DNA of 64,000 bases from the NCBI GenBank assembly GCA_019264575.1, contig JAHUZV010000003.1, positions 1 to 64,000 on the forward strand. The letters are read 5' to 3'. Each line of letters opens with the position of its first letter. Position 1 is the stretch's first letter. Positions 1 through 9,138 of this stretch are shown here, piece after piece. The stretch comes from Vulcanococcus sp. (lineage in GTDB: Bacteria; Cyanobacteriota; Cyanobacteriia; PCC-6307; Cyanobiaceae). The notes under the pieces are model-generated. The model saw only the letters and a list, made by a program, of their open reading frames with translations, searched no databases and was not told where the DNA came from. Both the position numbers and the translations under genes were made by a program.

Positions 1-1510
1 GCGGCTGCGCCCAGGCCCGCGGCGCCACCTGCCACACCGGGATGTAAGCCGCTGCAGCGGCCGTGCGCTGCTGCAGCTTGCGCAGCAGAGGCAGGCGCGC
101 CGGGCCCGAGAGGCGTTCACTCGCCTCTAGCTCGGCCTGCAGCCCGGGTGTGCTCCAGAAACTGCCGGCGGCGGCGGCATTGCCCTCGAGGCACTGCTGG
201 CCCTTCGGTTTGCTGCAGGCCAGCATCGGCGCCAGATAAATGTCAGGGTCGGGGTAGTCGGCGCTCCAGTCGAACAGGATCATCGGGAAGGCACCATCAG
301 CCAGCTGGCGGTAGGCCGTGGTGGATTCCACGCCCGTGATCTCCAGCTGCACGCAGTCGCCCATGTCGCGCTGCAGCTGCGCTTTCCAGGTGAGGGCGAA
401 CAACTTGTCGGCCGGCACATTGGAGCGGAAGGTGAGCGGCAGGGTGAACACCTTCCCCTGGCAATAGCCGGCTTTTTTGTACAGCTGGCGCGCTTGGCTG
501 GGGTTGTAGGCCGGCCAGGCCGGCGGCTCTGAACCGGCCAGCGGCGGCGGCACCAGCGAGCGAAGCGGAGCACGGATGCCATAACTCACGCGCTGGCTGA
601 TCAGCTCACGATCCAGGCTCAGGGCCACGGCCTGGCGCAGCAGCGGTTGGTTGAGGGGCGGACGATCGCTGAGCAGCGTGAGGTAGCCGATTTCCCCGGC
701 GGGGCCGATCCCCTCCACCAGGCGCCCCTGCTGAGCGCGCTGCGCTAGGGCGCGCTGCTGATCGCTATCCATGCCGGAGGAGGTGAGCACATCCACCTCG
801 CCGCTCACCAGCGCGCCGAACAGGGCGGTGGAGTTGCTGAGCGTCACCAGATGCAGGCCCCTGTTGCGGGGCGGCGGGCCCCAGTAGCGCTCGAAGGGCA
901 GCAGCGTTTGTTTCTGGGGGGTGCTGCTCACCAGCCGGTAGGGGCCGGTGCCCACGAAGCGATCCGCCAGGGATTGGCTCTGATGCTTCCGGTAGGCCGT
1001 GGGCGAAAGCGGCGTGAGGCTGATCGAGCTCAGAAGCGCCGGCAGGGCGCTGTAGGGGCGCTTCAGCTGCAGCTCCAGCTCATAAGGCCCGCTGGCCCGC
1101 ACCCCGCTGATGCGGTCATCGAGCAGGTAGCCCAACTTGGCCAGGCTGCGGAAGCGCTCCAGGCTGAACACCATGGCCGCGGCATCAAAGCGGCTGCCGT
1201 CGTGGAAGAGCACATCTCGCCGCAGGGGGATGCGAGCCCTGCGGCCATCCGGGCTGATCTGGGGTAGAGCAGCGGCCAGGTGCGGCTTCAGTTGGCCATC
1301 GGCCGCTGCGGTGTAGAGCGGATCACCCACGGCGCTGAGCAGCTGTAGGCCGGCGTGTGTGGTCACATCCACCGGATCCACCGAGGCCAGGCTGCTTTTG
1401 CTGGCCACCACCAGCTGGCCGGTGGGATGAGGGGGCTGGCAGCCGGAGAGCAAAGCCACGGCCGGCAGCAGAGCCGCCAGGGCTGAGCGGAACAGGGGGC
1501 GGCGGGTCAA
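1..1510 (-). CDS. ABC transporter substrate-binding lipoprotein, family 5 (partial)
   Basis: This is probably the periplasmic binding lipoprotein of a peptide or nickel-type ABC importer (SBP_bac_5 family). The TTG start at 1510 opens a basic N-terminus (TRRPLFR), a hydrophobic stretch and a lipobox LLSGC with the lipidated Cys at residue 24. The body shows family phrases such as DVLFHDGSRFDAAAMVFSLER and, near the window edge, AAYIPVW. About 503 codons are visible without a stop and the gene runs off the left end; family members are usually 500-560 residues, so little is missing. No permease or ATPase partner lies in the window. The family is clear; the substrate cannot be told. Confidence 0.85.
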   Translation of the reverse strand, partial: MTRRPLFRSALAALLPAVALLSGCQPPHPTGQLVVASKSSLASVDPVDVTTHAGLQLLSAVGDPLYTAAADGQLKPHLAAALPQISPDGRRARIPLRRDVLFHDGSRFDAAAMVFSLERFRSLAKLGYLLDDRISGVRASGPYELELQLKRPYSALPALLSSISLTPLSPTAYRKHQSQSLADRFVGTGPYRLVSSTPQKQTLLPFERYWGPPPRNRGLHLVTLSNSTALFGALVSGEVDVLTSSGMDSDQQRALAQRAQQGRLVEGIGPAGEIGYLTLLSDRPPLNQPLLRQAVALSLDRELISQRVSYGIRAPLRSLVPPPLAGSEPPAWPAYNPSQARQLYKKAGYCQGKVFTLPLTFRSNVPADKLFALTWKAQLQRDMGDCVQLEITGVESTTAYRQLADGAFPMILFDWSADYPDPDIYLAPMLACSKPKGQQCLEGNAAAAGSFWSTPGLQAELEASERLSGPARLPLLRKLQQRTAAAAAYIPVWQVAPRAWAQP

Positions 1511-1532
1511 GGTTGCGGGCAAGCCCGCTTAT

Positions 1533-1736
1533 TCAAGCCCCATGCACAAGGCGAGGGGGGTGATGGTGGCTGTGGCTGGCCACCTGCTGCAGGGAAATTT
1601 CAAACACGGGTGAGCCGTGGCGGGCCAGGGGCCAGCGCCGCACCCAGCAGCGGTTGTGGCGATCGTCCACGCCGATCACCTGATACAGGTTTTCGTCGCT
1701 GGTGAGGGTGATGCAATCACCCTGATGCAGGGTCAT
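1533..1736 (-). CDS. Small conserved-type hypothetical protein (67 aa)
   Basis: The product has 67 residues and starts MTLHQGDCITLTSDENLYQVIGVD. It has no signal peptide or membrane segment. The N-terminal half looks like a small beta-rich fold ending in a tract VFEISLQQVA, and the tail is His-rich (SHSHHHPP). It lies 22 bases upstream of the binding-protein gene on the same strand and could share its transcript. I do not recognise the family. The even, protein-like composition of a reading frame outside any other gene suggests it is real. Confidence 0.55.
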   Translation of the reverse strand: MTLHQGDCITLTSDENLYQVIGVDDRHNRCWVRRWPLARHGSPVFEISLQQVASHSHHHPPRLVHGA

Positions 1737-1920
1737 GGGTCTGGTGTGAAACAGAGCGGTGGTGGTGTTGAGAGAAAAGAGGATCCGGACAGCAGCCTTC
1801 TCGGCGATGGGCTGATCAAAGGTTCTCGTCGCTACAAAGCAAGCGCTGCGTCAGCGGATTCGGATGGCGCTGCGGCGCGGGGTGGTTCTCGCTTTGTGTC
1901 CAATCTGCCTCAACGCCGGC

Positions 1921-3231
1921 TCAGAGGGTGCGCAGGCATGCCGCCACGGCCTTCACATCCGGCAGAGCCGTGATCGCGGCGAGGGCTCGGCGGAAGTTGG
2001 CCTCCTGCACCTCATGGGTGATCACCACGATTTCCGCATCGGCGCTGTCACCACTGGTTTCGAACTGCACGATCGAGCGGATCGAGACGCCCTCGTCGCC
2101 GAAGCAGCTGCCGATGCGGCCGATCACGCCGGCCTGATCGCCGGTTTGCAGGCGCAGGTAGTTGCGGTGTTGCGTCTGCCCAGGATCCACCAGGCGGCAG
2201 GTGCGCCAGCGGCTGGCTGCCAGCAGTGGATCAAGGCCACCGCCCTGGCCTGAGGCTTCGCGGATGCCCGCGATGTTGAGGATGTCGGCCACCACGGCTG
2301 AGGCGGTGGGGCCCGCGCCGGCGCCCGGGCCGTAGAACATCACCCGGCCCACCGGATCACCCTCCACCAGGATGGCGTTGTTCACCCCGTGCACCCCTGC
2401 CAGGGGATGCTCCTTGGGCAGCAGGGTGGGGTTCACGCGCACATCCAGTTGCACGGTTCCATCAGCGTCGGTGCCGAGGCACTGGGCTGTGGCCACCAGC
2501 TTCACCACATAGCCGAGCTGGGCGGCGTAGTTCACATCGCGCGAATCCAGGCGGTTGATGCCCTCGGTGGGGATGGCGCTGCGCTCGATCGAGCCCCCGT
2601 AGGCCAGGCCCGAGAGGATGGCGATCTTGTCGGCGGCGTCGCCGCCTTCCACATCGGCGGCAGGATCGGCTTCGGCGTAGCCCAGGCGCTGGGCATCCGC
2701 CAGCACATCGCCGTAGGCGGCGCCCTCATCCGCCATGCGGCTGAGGATGTAGTTGGTGGTGCCGTTGATGATGCCGCTCACCCGCTGGATGCGGTTGCCG
2801 CCCAGCGATTGCTTGAGCGGTTCGATGATCGGGATCCCGCCGCCCACGGCGGCCTCGATCAGCACATACACGCCGCGCTCGGCCGCAGCGGCGGCGATTT
2901 CTTCGCCGTAGCGGGCGATCACGGCCTTGTTGGCCGTTACCACCGGTTTGCCAGCGGCGATGGCCGCGAGGATCAGGCTGCGGGCTGGCTCCAGGCCGCC
3001 CATCACCTCCACCACGATGTCGACAGCAGGGTCATTCACCACCTGCTGCGGATCGGTGCAGAGGATCTCGGCAGGAAGATCCACCGGCCTTGGCCGGTTC
3101 AGATCGCGCACGGCCACGCGTTTCAGGGCCAGCTGACTCACCAGCGGATGGCGGCCCTGAGGATTGAGCAGGATCTCGGCAACGCCTGCTCCCACCGTGC
3201 CAAGCCCGAGCAAGCCGATGCCGATGGTCAT
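1921..3231 (-). CDS. hom: Homoserine dehydrogenase
   Basis: The enzyme reduces aspartate semialdehyde to homoserine, the branch point to threonine and methionine. The N-terminal NAD(P)-binding loop reads GLLGLGTVGAGV, followed by the catalytic domain (VGGGIPIIEPLK, GIINGTTNYIL) and a C-terminal ACT domain (NYLRLQTGDQAGVIGRIGS onward), which normally mediates threonine feedback. The ATG at 3231 is preferred to a TTG nine bases upstream because the Rossmann fold begins at once after it. At 436 residues it is a full-length monofunctional enzyme without an aspartokinase domain. It lies 34 bases after the sufE-like gene on the same strand. Confidence 0.96.
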   Translation of the reverse strand: MTIGIGLLGLGTVGAGVAEILLNPQGRHPLVSQLALKRVAVRDLNRPRPVDLPAEILCTDPQQVVNDPAVDIVVEVMGGLEPARSLILAAIAAGKPVVTANKAVIARYGEEIAAAAAERGVYVLIEAAVGGGIPIIEPLKQSLGGNRIQRVSGIINGTTNYILSRMADEGAAYGDVLADAQRLGYAEADPAADVEGGDAADKIAILSGLAYGGSIERSAIPTEGINRLDSRDVNYAAQLGYVVKLVATAQCLGTDADGTVQLDVRVNPTLLPKEHPLAGVHGVNNAILVEGDPVGRVMFYGPGAGAGPTASAVVADILNIAGIREASGQGGGLDPLLAASRWRTCRLVDPGQTQHRNYLRLQTGDQAGVIGRIGSCFGDEGVSIRSIVQFETSGDSADAEIVVITHEVQEANFRRALAAITALPDVKAVAACLRTL

Positions 3232-3265
3232 GCCGCCCAATCCGTGAAAGGGCAGATCCTAGAAA

Positions 3266-3685
3266 TCAGCCGGCCGCCAGGGCACTGGCCTGGGCCTGCA
3301 TCATCTTGAGGATGTTGAGGAAGCCATTGGCCCTTGAGGGCGTGAGGCTGGCCTGCAAACCCGTTTCGCTGAGAAAGCCGGGATCGATACCGGCGGCAGC
3401 GGCGGGCTCCAGCCCTTCGAGCCCTTCGATCAACAGCGCCAGCAGCCCCTTGGTGATGGCGGCGTCGGAATCGCCCTGCCAGTGCAGTTTCCCTTCCACC
3501 AGCTGCCCCACCACATACACCTGCGAAACGCAGCCCTTCACCTTGAAGGCGTCGTTGCGGAATTCATCCGGCAGCGGCTGCAGCTTCTTCGCCAACCAGA
3601 GCACGTATTCGTAGCGCCGTTTGGGATCGGCGGTGCCTTTGAGGCGTTCAACGATCTGATCGAGCTTCTCGCTGCCGGTGGCCAT
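3266..3685 (-). CDS. sufE: SufE family sulfur-acceptor protein
   Basis: SufE accepts persulfide sulfur from the cysteine desulfurase SufS and stimulates Fe-S cluster assembly. The 139-residue protein has the family order: a helical start with RYEYVLWLAKKLQPLP, then the active-site loop VKGCVSQVYV with the acceptor Cys, and a C-terminal helix NGFLNILKMMQ. I chose the ATG at 3685, which overlaps the preceding stop as TGATG, because the longer open frame upstream is only the shadow of that gene. No suf genes are adjacent. The assignment is strong from length and the Cys loop. Confidence 0.93.
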   Translation of the reverse strand: MATGSEKLDQIVERLKGTADPKRRYEYVLWLAKKLQPLPDEFRNDAFKVKGCVSQVYVVGQLVEGKLHWQGDSDAAITKGLLALLIEGLEGLEPAAAAGIDPGFLSETGLQASLTPSRANGFLNILKMMQAQASALAAG

Positions 3686-4143
3686 CAACGGTGACGACGA
3701 ATGCGCTGGAGTCCCAGCAGCATGGCAGTTGCACCCAGGGTACCGAGCCAGCCCAGAGGCGTTGAGCCGTGGGAGCTCTGGCTGATTTGATCGAGCTTGG
3801 CCTGCCCTTGCTGCACGGGCATCTCCAGATAGTCGCGGTGGCCGGGACCCCCATCCACCTGCAGCTCCCACTCGCCATTGGCCTGTTTGGGTAGCGCGAA
3901 GCTCAGTTGGCCTTGTGCATTGGTGCGGCCGAGCTCGCGGGATTCGCCGTCCGGGGCCACCAAACGCACCACAGCGTCGCTGGTGGGTTCGCCATTGGAG
4001 AACCGGCTCTCCAGCACCAGGCTGTTGGTGAGGGATTCCAGCCTGGTGATGCTGCTTTCAATGCCGTGAGCCTGGGCAGCTGCAGGGCTGAGCAGCAGCG
4101 CCAGCGCCAGAGCACGCACAGCGTTGGGAACGGGCTGCGTCAT
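3685..4143 (-). CDS. Secreted or membrane-anchored hypothetical protein, beta-sandwich type
   Basis: The 152-residue product has a clear signal peptide (ALALALLLSPAAAQAHG, cleavage likely after AQA) and a C-terminal hydrophobic segment TPLGWLGTLGATAMLLGLQ followed by RIRRHR, a stop-transfer anchor. Between them a beta-rich stretch (VVRLVAPDGESRELGRTNAQGQL) resembles the carboxypeptidase-regulatory or DUF4198-like sandwiches of some metal-uptake proteins. The role is unknown. It overlaps the sufE start by one base, so the two are probably co-transcribed. Confidence 0.75.
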   Translation of the reverse strand: MTQPVPNAVRALALALLLSPAAAQAHGIESSITRLESLTNSLVLESRFSNGEPTSDAVVRLVAPDGESRELGRTNAQGQLSFALPKQANGEWELQVDGGPGHRDYLEMPVQQGQAKLDQISQSSHGSTPLGWLGTLGATAMLLGLQRIRRHR

Positions 4144-4185
4144 CGCGATGCCGGGGAACTGTTGAGTCAGCTAAGCGCCTGGGCT

Positions 4186-4407
4186 TCAGGCCGACCAGCG
4201 GTTGCCGGCGCTGCGGGTTTTGCCGGCCTGCACCATGTGCACCATCGAGCTCACCATCATCGCGAGCGCGTCGCCGTTCTCTTGGCGTCCGCTCAGCTCA
4301 GCGGCCAGAACCTGTTCAGCTGCAGTGCCCCGGTTCACGCGGATGCCAGGCGTGCGCCGGTTGGCAGTGCTGGCGGACTGGAACGCGTCGTTGGCCTGGA
4401 GATCCAC
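4186..4407 (-). CDS. Small hypothetical protein (73 aa)
   Basis: The frame reads MDLQANDAFQSASTANRR and ends AGNRWSA. It fills the space between the fthC and signal-peptide-protein genes, where no other gene casts a shadow. The composition is polar, with a helix AEQVLAAELSGRQENGDALAMMVSSM and no membrane segment. I chose a GTG start at 4407. An in-frame TTG at 4440 would add 11 residues, and neither has a convincing ribosome-binding site. The function is unknown. Confidence 0.5.
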   Translation of the reverse strand: MDLQANDAFQSASTANRRTPGIRVNRGTAAEQVLAAELSGRQENGDALAMMVSSMVHMVQAGKTRSAGNRWSA

Positions 4408-4474
4408 AGCTGAGGTCTTTGCCTGAAGTGATCCTGCCAAACCCTGATCAGAGCCGCGTGGCTGCGGGTGAGGT

Positions 4475-5047
4475 TTAAACAGCTTGCAACCAATGGATGC
4501 CCTGTTCATCGAGCCAACCCTGAAAGGGCACATCCCAGGCATCCACTGGCAGTGCTGCCGTGAGGCAAGCGGCCGGCAGCACTGCCAGCGCGGGGATGGA
4601 CCCCCACTGGGACTGGCTGCGTAAGCGATCAAACCAGCCACCGCCGTAGCCCAGGCGGAACCCGCGCTGGTCGAAGGCCAGGGCAGGGGCTAGCAGTACC
4701 CCCAGGGCGCTGGCTTCGAGATCTGGGCAGAGCTCTGGTGCGGGAATACCGGTGTCGTCGGGGCTGAGGGCTGTGCTCGGCAGCCATTCGCGGTAGCTCA
4801 GTTGCCCGTTGTCCACGCGCGGGAGGGCCAGGCGATCGCCCAGGCCAGGGTGATCGGCCAGGTGGCGTAGGTCGGCCTCGCCCTTCAGGGGCCAGTAGAG
4901 CCCGAGCCGTTGCTTGCCCTGGAGATGCTCGTCCAGAGCCAGGGCAGCAGCTTGCATGCCGGCTTCGGCTGCGGGTAGATGCTGCAGCCGTAGCTCGCGG
5001 TAGTGCTGGCGCAGCTCGGCCTTGGTGCTGCTGGCGGCGGCCTTCAT
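4475..5047 (-). CDS. fthC: 5-formyltetrahydrofolate cyclo-ligase
   Basis: This cytosolic enzyme uses ATP to convert 5-formyl-THF to 5,10-methenyl-THF, returning a folate storage form to one-carbon metabolism. Its 190 residues show the N-terminal helix [10 protein letters not shown] and the diagnostic C-terminal glycine-rich motif [13 protein letters not shown]. The start codon overlaps the ruvC stop as ATGA, so translation is probably coupled. folD, another one-carbon folate enzyme, lies elsewhere in this window at 36.7 kb. Confidence 0.93.
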   Translation of the reverse strand: MKAAASSTKAELRQHYRELRLQHLPAAEAGMQAAALALDEHLQGKQRLGLYWPLKGEADLRHLADHPGLGDRLALPRVDNGQLSYREWLPSTALSPDDTGIPAPELCPDLEASALGVLLAPALAFDQRGFRLGYGGGWFDRLRSQSQWGSIPALAVLPAACLTAALPVDAWDVPFQGWLDEQGIHWLQAV

Positions 5048-5520
5048 CGCTGAAACCAGCCAGTAAGGGCTGCTGCCAGGGCATCGGCGGCGTCATCAGG
5101 CCGCGGCGGGGTGTCGAGGTTGAGCTCGCGCATCACCGCCGCCAGCACGTCGTCTTTCTCGGCGTGGCCGTGACCCGCCAGGGCCAGCTTGATCTGCATC
5201 GGCGGGAATTCCATCACCGGGATCTGGAAGCGCGCCAGCGTCATCATCAGCACGCCGCGGGCCTGCACCACCGAGATGGTGGTGCTGGAGCGGTAGAAGA
5301 AAAACTTCTCCACCACCGCCAGCTGCGGCCGCCAGGCGCGAATCAGTTGGCGCAGGTCGCGGGCGATCTCCACCATCCGCTCCCCTTCGCTGCGGCCGGG
5401 ATCGGTGCGGATGATCCCGCAATCGAGCAGCGTCTGGCGGCCGCGGCCCGGAGTGCCGTCCACGTCGATCAGGCCGTAGCCCACGCGGGCCAGGCCGGGG
5501 TCGAGGCCGAGGATCACCAT
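5044..5520 (-). CDS. ruvC: Holliday junction endonuclease RuvC
   Basis: RuvC is the dimeric resolvase that nicks Holliday junctions during recombination repair. The acidic catalytic residues are visible: Asp7 in [16 protein letters not shown], Glu in VVEKFFFY, and the C-terminal pair in EKDDVLAAV and [12 protein letters not shown]. Length (158 aa) is normal. It sits 19 bases downstream of chlI and overlaps fthC. ruvA and ruvB are not nearby. Confidence 0.96.
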   Translation of the reverse strand: MVILGLDPGLARVGYGLIDVDGTPGRGRQTLLDCGIIRTDPGRSEGERMVEIARDLRQLIRAWRPQLAVVEKFFFYRSSTTISVVQARGVLMMTLARFQIPVMEFPPMQIKLALAGHGHAEKDDVLAAVMRELNLDTPPRPDDAADALAAALTGWFQR

Positions 5521-5539
5521 CGGTGCCCCCGGCGCTGCA

Positions 5540-6625
5540 TCAGGCCGCCAGGGCCAGTTCGAAGGCGCCGCGGTCGCTGGATTCGGGGCGCTCGAACACC
5601 TTGCAGAACACCTTCACCACGCGATCGCCCGAGTCGATCTGCTCAAGCGGATCCTTGCGCAGGCGGTGGCGCAGGCAGCAGGCGGCCACGCGGGCCACGT
5701 CGTCTTCGGTGACCTCGGTGCGGCCCTCAAAGGCGGCCAGGGCACGGGCGGCGCGGTTGGTCACGATGTCGCCACGCAGGCCGTCCACATCAAGTTCACC
5801 GCAGATGGCGGAAATGCGAATGCGCAGGTCGTCGTCGATCTGCACGTGGGGCAGGCGGTTCTGCGCCTCCACCACCCGCGCCTGCAGAGCGTCCTGGGTG
5901 GTCTGAACGGCGTTGTTGAAGCCGTCGGGGTCGTTGTCGAAGGCGGTGCGCTGATCCACGACCTGCACGCGCAGCTCGGGATCGCGCACGGTGCGCACTT
6001 CCACGCTCATGCCGAAGCGATCGAGCAGCTGCGGGCGCAGCTCACCCTCTTCGGGGTTACCGGAGCCGATCAGCACAAAGCGGGCCGGGTGGCGCACGCT
6101 CACGCCCTCGCGCTCCACGGTGTTCCAGCCGGAGGCCGCCGAATCAAGCAGCACGTCCACCAGGTGGTCGTCGAGGAGGTTCACCTCGTCCACGTAGAGC
6201 AGGCCGCGGTTGGCCTTGGCCAGCAGGCCGGGCTCGAAGGCGCGCACGCCCTCGCTCAGGGCTTTCTCAATGTCGATCGTGCCGCAGAGGCGGTCTTCGG
6301 TGGCGCCCAGGGGCAGGTCCACCATCGGCACCTGGCGCTGCTCAATCGGCAGTTGCTCACCGTGCTCGGCCCGCTGGCGCACCTCGCTGCTCTGCAGGTC
6401 GGGGTCGTTGGGGGAGCTGTTGTAGGGATCGCCCGCCACCACATCGATCTCGGGCAGCAGATCGGCCAGGGCGCGGATCGTGGTGCTCTTGCCCGTGCCG
6501 CGGTCGCCCATGATCATCACTCCGCCGATGCGTGGATCGATCACGTTCAGCAGCAGGGCGAGCTTCATCTCCTCCTGACCCACGATGGCGGTGAAGGGGA
6601 AGACCCTGCGCTTGCGGGCTTGCAT
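5540..6625 (-). CDS. chlI: Magnesium chelatase ATPase subunit I
   Basis: ChlI is the AAA+ subunit which, with ChlD and ChlH, inserts Mg2+ into protoporphyrin IX, the first committed step of chlorophyll synthesis. The 361-residue protein starts [20 protein letters not shown], with Walker [10 protein letters not shown], Walker [11 protein letters not shown], sensor-1 [12 protein letters not shown] and arginine-finger region [12 protein letters not shown]. Its ATG overlaps the DUF3370 stop as TGATG, placing it within the long minus-strand operon. It is full length with all key residues present. Confidence 0.98.
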   Translation of the reverse strand: MQARKRRVFPFTAIVGQEEMKLALLLNVIDPRIGGVMIMGDRGTGKSTTIRALADLLPEIDVVAGDPYNSSPNDPDLQSSEVRQRAEHGEQLPIEQRQVPMVDLPLGATEDRLCGTIDIEKALSEGVRAFEPGLLAKANRGLLYVDEVNLLDDHLVDVLLDSAASGWNTVEREGVSVRHPARFVLIGSGNPEEGELRPQLLDRFGMSVEVRTVRDPELRVQVVDQRTAFDNDPDGFNNAVQTTQDALQARVVEAQNRLPHVQIDDDLRIRISAICGELDVDGLRGDIVTNRAARALAAFEGRTEVTEDDVARVAACCLRHRLRKDPLEQIDSGDRVVKVFCKVFERPESSDRGAFELALAA

Positions 6626-8004
6626 CAGTGGGAGGCGGCTGGCTGGTCTGGGGATTGTTTCACAGGCAGCAGGCTGAGCACCTGTGGCGGTGTGGCATCG
6701 GCCGGGTAGATCAGCCGCACCCGCAGCTGCCGGCTGGCCCCCGGCGCCAGGCTCACGGTTCCCAGGGCTGGCCCCTGCTGCCCCACCCGCTGCACCAGGT
6801 GGAAACTGCGGCGGCCGGCGGTTGCGCCGTTGTCACCATCCAGGCCGCTGGCCTCCACCGTGCCGCGGAACATCACCGATTTGCCGGGCTCGGGATTGAA
6901 ACGCAGGCCCCCTTGGGTCTGATTGCTCTTCAGCGGTGATTCGAAGGCCAGCTCCAGCTGCACCGGCTTACTGCCGGTGTTGCGCAGCGGAATCGCCAGG
7001 TTGTATTCCACGCCGTAGTTGCCGTGGGCGGCCCAGGCGGTGCCGGGGTAGAAGGCTTTGAGCTCAGCCGTTTGCACCTGGCCGGTGCCGAGGCTGCCCC
7101 GGTCCAATGAAGCGATCGGCCAGGAGATCGGGGCGCGGCTGGCAGATAGATAGGTCTTGCCGGGATCGGTGATCGTGCCGTTCCAGATGCTGCCGATCTG
7201 CACACCGCTGACGCGGGAATAGACGATCCGGCCGCTGGCGCCGCGCGGGGTGGGCTGGTGCTCCTTGGGGCTGAGCCCGCCATTGAGCAACTCGGCCCAG
7301 CTGCTCGCCGCTGGCGGTTGATCCCCTTTGCCGTAGGCCGCCAAGGTGGCCAGGCTCACCGGGCCCGAGCTCTGCAGACGCAACTGCAGGTTGCGGCCAT
7401 TGAGCAGGGGATCGAGCCCCTTCACCGGGATCGGCAGCACAAGCAGCGTGCTCAGCTGCCCTGGAGCCAGGTTCCAGCGCTCGGGGATCAGCGCGTTGCG
7501 CTGGCGTGCCAGCAGTTCGGTGGCCACGCGGCTGCCGGGGCCGCTGTACACATGCCCGTCCTGGGGCATCAGCGCCGGCAGGGGCAGGAAGGGGGCCTCG
7601 GGCTGCTGCTTGTCGGTGGCCTGCGACAGGGCGGTGGAGCCGCCTAGCAGTTGCAGCGTCACCGGTTGGCTGCCGCGGGGTTCGGCCACCACCGCGAGCC
7701 AGAGGGTGGAATCGAGGCTGTCCGGTTTGCCGGCATACACGTGGTGGCTGAACAGATCAAACCGACCGTTCAGCGCCACATCCAGATGGGCCTCCGGCTT
7801 GGGCCGTCCCGCGCTGGGGAAGGTGGAGAGCAGGATCCCAGGCCCCGAGATCAGTTCGGGGTTGTTGTCGTTCACCACCAGCATCTGATCCAGGCCACCG
7901 GGCAGGGGTGCCAAGGTCTGGGGCCGCAGGACCGGTGCCGGCGGAGCAGGGGCTGCTGGGGTGGTGGCAGCCGGTGCGGCCGCCAGCAGCAGGGGCAGGA
8001 TCAT
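6625..8004 (-). CDS. DUF3370 domain-containing exported protein
   Basis: The 459-residue product begins with a hydrophobic Ala-rich leader (MILPLLLAAAPAATTPA) and continues as a beta-rich protein with LRPQTLAPLPGGLDQMLVVN, the opening of the cyanobacterial DUF3370 family. Later blocks such as HGNYGVEYNLAIPLRNTG resemble all-beta periplasmic domains. The function is unknown; family members are thought to be envelope-associated. It overlaps both neighbours (ATGA with the serine hydrolase, TGATG with chlI), which argues for one transcript but does not imply a role in chlorophyll synthesis. Confidence 0.82.
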   Translation of the reverse strand: MILPLLLAAAPAATTPAAPAPPAPVLRPQTLAPLPGGLDQMLVVNDNNPELISGPGILLSTFPSAGRPKPEAHLDVALNGRFDLFSHHVYAGKPDSLDSTLWLAVVAEPRGSQPVTLQLLGGSTALSQATDKQQPEAPFLPLPALMPQDGHVYSGPGSRVATELLARQRNALIPERWNLAPGQLSTLLVLPIPVKGLDPLLNGRNLQLRLQSSGPVSLATLAAYGKGDQPPAASSWAELLNGGLSPKEHQPTPRGASGRIVYSRVSGVQIGSIWNGTITDPGKTYLSASRAPISWPIASLDRGSLGTGQVQTAELKAFYPGTAWAAHGNYGVEYNLAIPLRNTGSKPVQLELAFESPLKSNQTQGGLRFNPEPGKSVMFRGTVEASGLDGDNGATAGRRSFHLVQRVGQQGPALGTVSLAPGASRQLRVRLIYPADATPPQVLSLLPVKQSPDQPAASH

Positions 8005-9107
8005 CGGGTTGCAGCAGGTGCGGTACCGCCCGGCTTGCCGATCAGGGCCCGTGCCACCTCAGCGGCCATGGCGCGGATCAGGTCGGTGGAGCGGGGATCG
8101 TTGAAAGGACCTTTCACCATGAAAGCGGCCACGGCCCGCTGGCCGTTGGGCAGCTCGATCAAGCCGCCGTCGGAATAAGCGATGCCGATGTCGCCGGTTT
8201 TGTTGAGCACCGTCACGCCGTGGGCCAGCAGGGCGCTGTCGGGGTCGGCGGAATCACCGCCCAGGCCCATCAGAAGACCGAGCGGCAACAGGGTGTTGGT
8301 GCGGGATGTACCCATCACGCCGCGGAACAGATCGCGCGCACGGGGGCTCAGCATCTCGCCGGTATCCACCATCGCGATTGAGCGGGCCAGATCCAGGGAG
8401 CTGGTGGTGTTGGTGCCGTCGAGGTCGGGCAGCCAGTTGTTCACCACCGTGGCGGTGAGGCCCATGGCCTGGAAGCGGGCGTTGAGGGCAACTTTCCCTC
8501 CCAGGCGCTTGATCAGCAGGTTGGTGGCGCTGTTGTCGCTCACCCGGATCATCTCGGTGGCGGCCTCCCAGAAGGGGAAGCGGGTGCCTACCGGCTTGTT
8601 GGCCATCCAGCCGGCGCCGCCGCCGATCACCTCTTTGGTGAGGGCGAGGGGCTCGTTCCAGCGCAGCTTGCCGGCATCCAGTTCTTCCAGCCCCGCCAGC
8701 AGGATCGGCGTTTTGATCGAGCTGGCGGCCGGCATGGCCTTATCCGGCAGCAGCTGGGCGAAGCGCCCGTCGTCGAGCACCAGCAGATAGCCGCTGGCCT
8801 GCAGGTCTTTGTGGCGTGCGGCCAGTTGGGCCCACCTCTGGCTCACTGCGGTGAGTTCGGTTTTGGGCTCAAACCGCCCGAGGGCCAGGCCCCGCGGCAA
8901 CGGTTGCGCGGTGGGTAGCAAGGGCGGCGCTGCCTTGCTAGAGGCCGCAGGGTTCGATCCGCCGGCCAGCTGCGGCGCCAACAATTTCAAGGTGGTGCCG
9001 GTGATCACGCCCAGGCCGATTCCCATCACGGCCAGCCGCAACACCAGGCGCAGCGGCCCGCCCCATCCCGGGGTGCTGCTGGAGCGTTTGGGGCGGCTCG
9101 CGCTCAC
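8001..9107 (-). CDS. Membrane-anchored serine hydrolase, beta-lactamase/PBP fold
   Basis: The 368-residue protein has one N-terminal membrane helix (residues 19-40) and a periplasmic penicillin-recognising domain. Visible motifs are SSIK at 129-132 (nucleophilic Ser), SDN at 190-192 and KTG at 303-305. The class A omega-loop ExxLN is not seen; the corresponding stretch reads DLDGTN, so antibiotic hydrolysis is doubtful and a peptidoglycan-related role is as likely. I chose the GTG at 9107. An open frame extending to 9467 only shadows the methyltransferase gene. Confidence 0.85.
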   Translation of the reverse strand: MSASRPKRSSSTPGWGGPLRLVLRLAVMGIGLGVITGTTLKLLAPQLAGGSNPAASSKAAPPLLPTAQPLPRGLALGRFEPKTELTAVSQRWAQLAARHKDLQASGYLLVLDDGRFAQLLPDKAMPAASSIKTPILLAGLEELDAGKLRWNEPLALTKEVIGGGAGWMANKPVGTRFPFWEAATEMIRVSDNSATNLLIKRLGGKVALNARFQAMGLTATVVNNWLPDLDGTNTTSSLDLARSIAMVDTGEMLSPRARDLFRGVMGTSRTNTLLPLGLLMGLGGDSADPDSALLAHGVTVLNKTGDIGIAYSDGGLIELPNGQRAVAAFMVKGPFNDPRSTDLIRAMAAEVARALIGKPGGTAPAATR

Positions 9108-9138
9108 GGGTGCTGCCTGCTGGCGATCGGACCGGACG

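Noticed and set aside
1737..1920. 184-base gap after hom
   Set aside because: I looked for a tRNA, a hairpin terminator and promoter boxes on both strands and found nothing convincing.
3686..3871. Longer sufE reading frame
   Set aside because: The upstream 62 codons only shadow the preceding gene, and the ATG at 3685 with a TGATG overlap gives the normal SufE length.
8001..9107. Antibiotic-resistance beta-lactamase
   Set aside because: The deacylation motif is missing and the gene sits in a housekeeping operon, so a resistance role is not supported.
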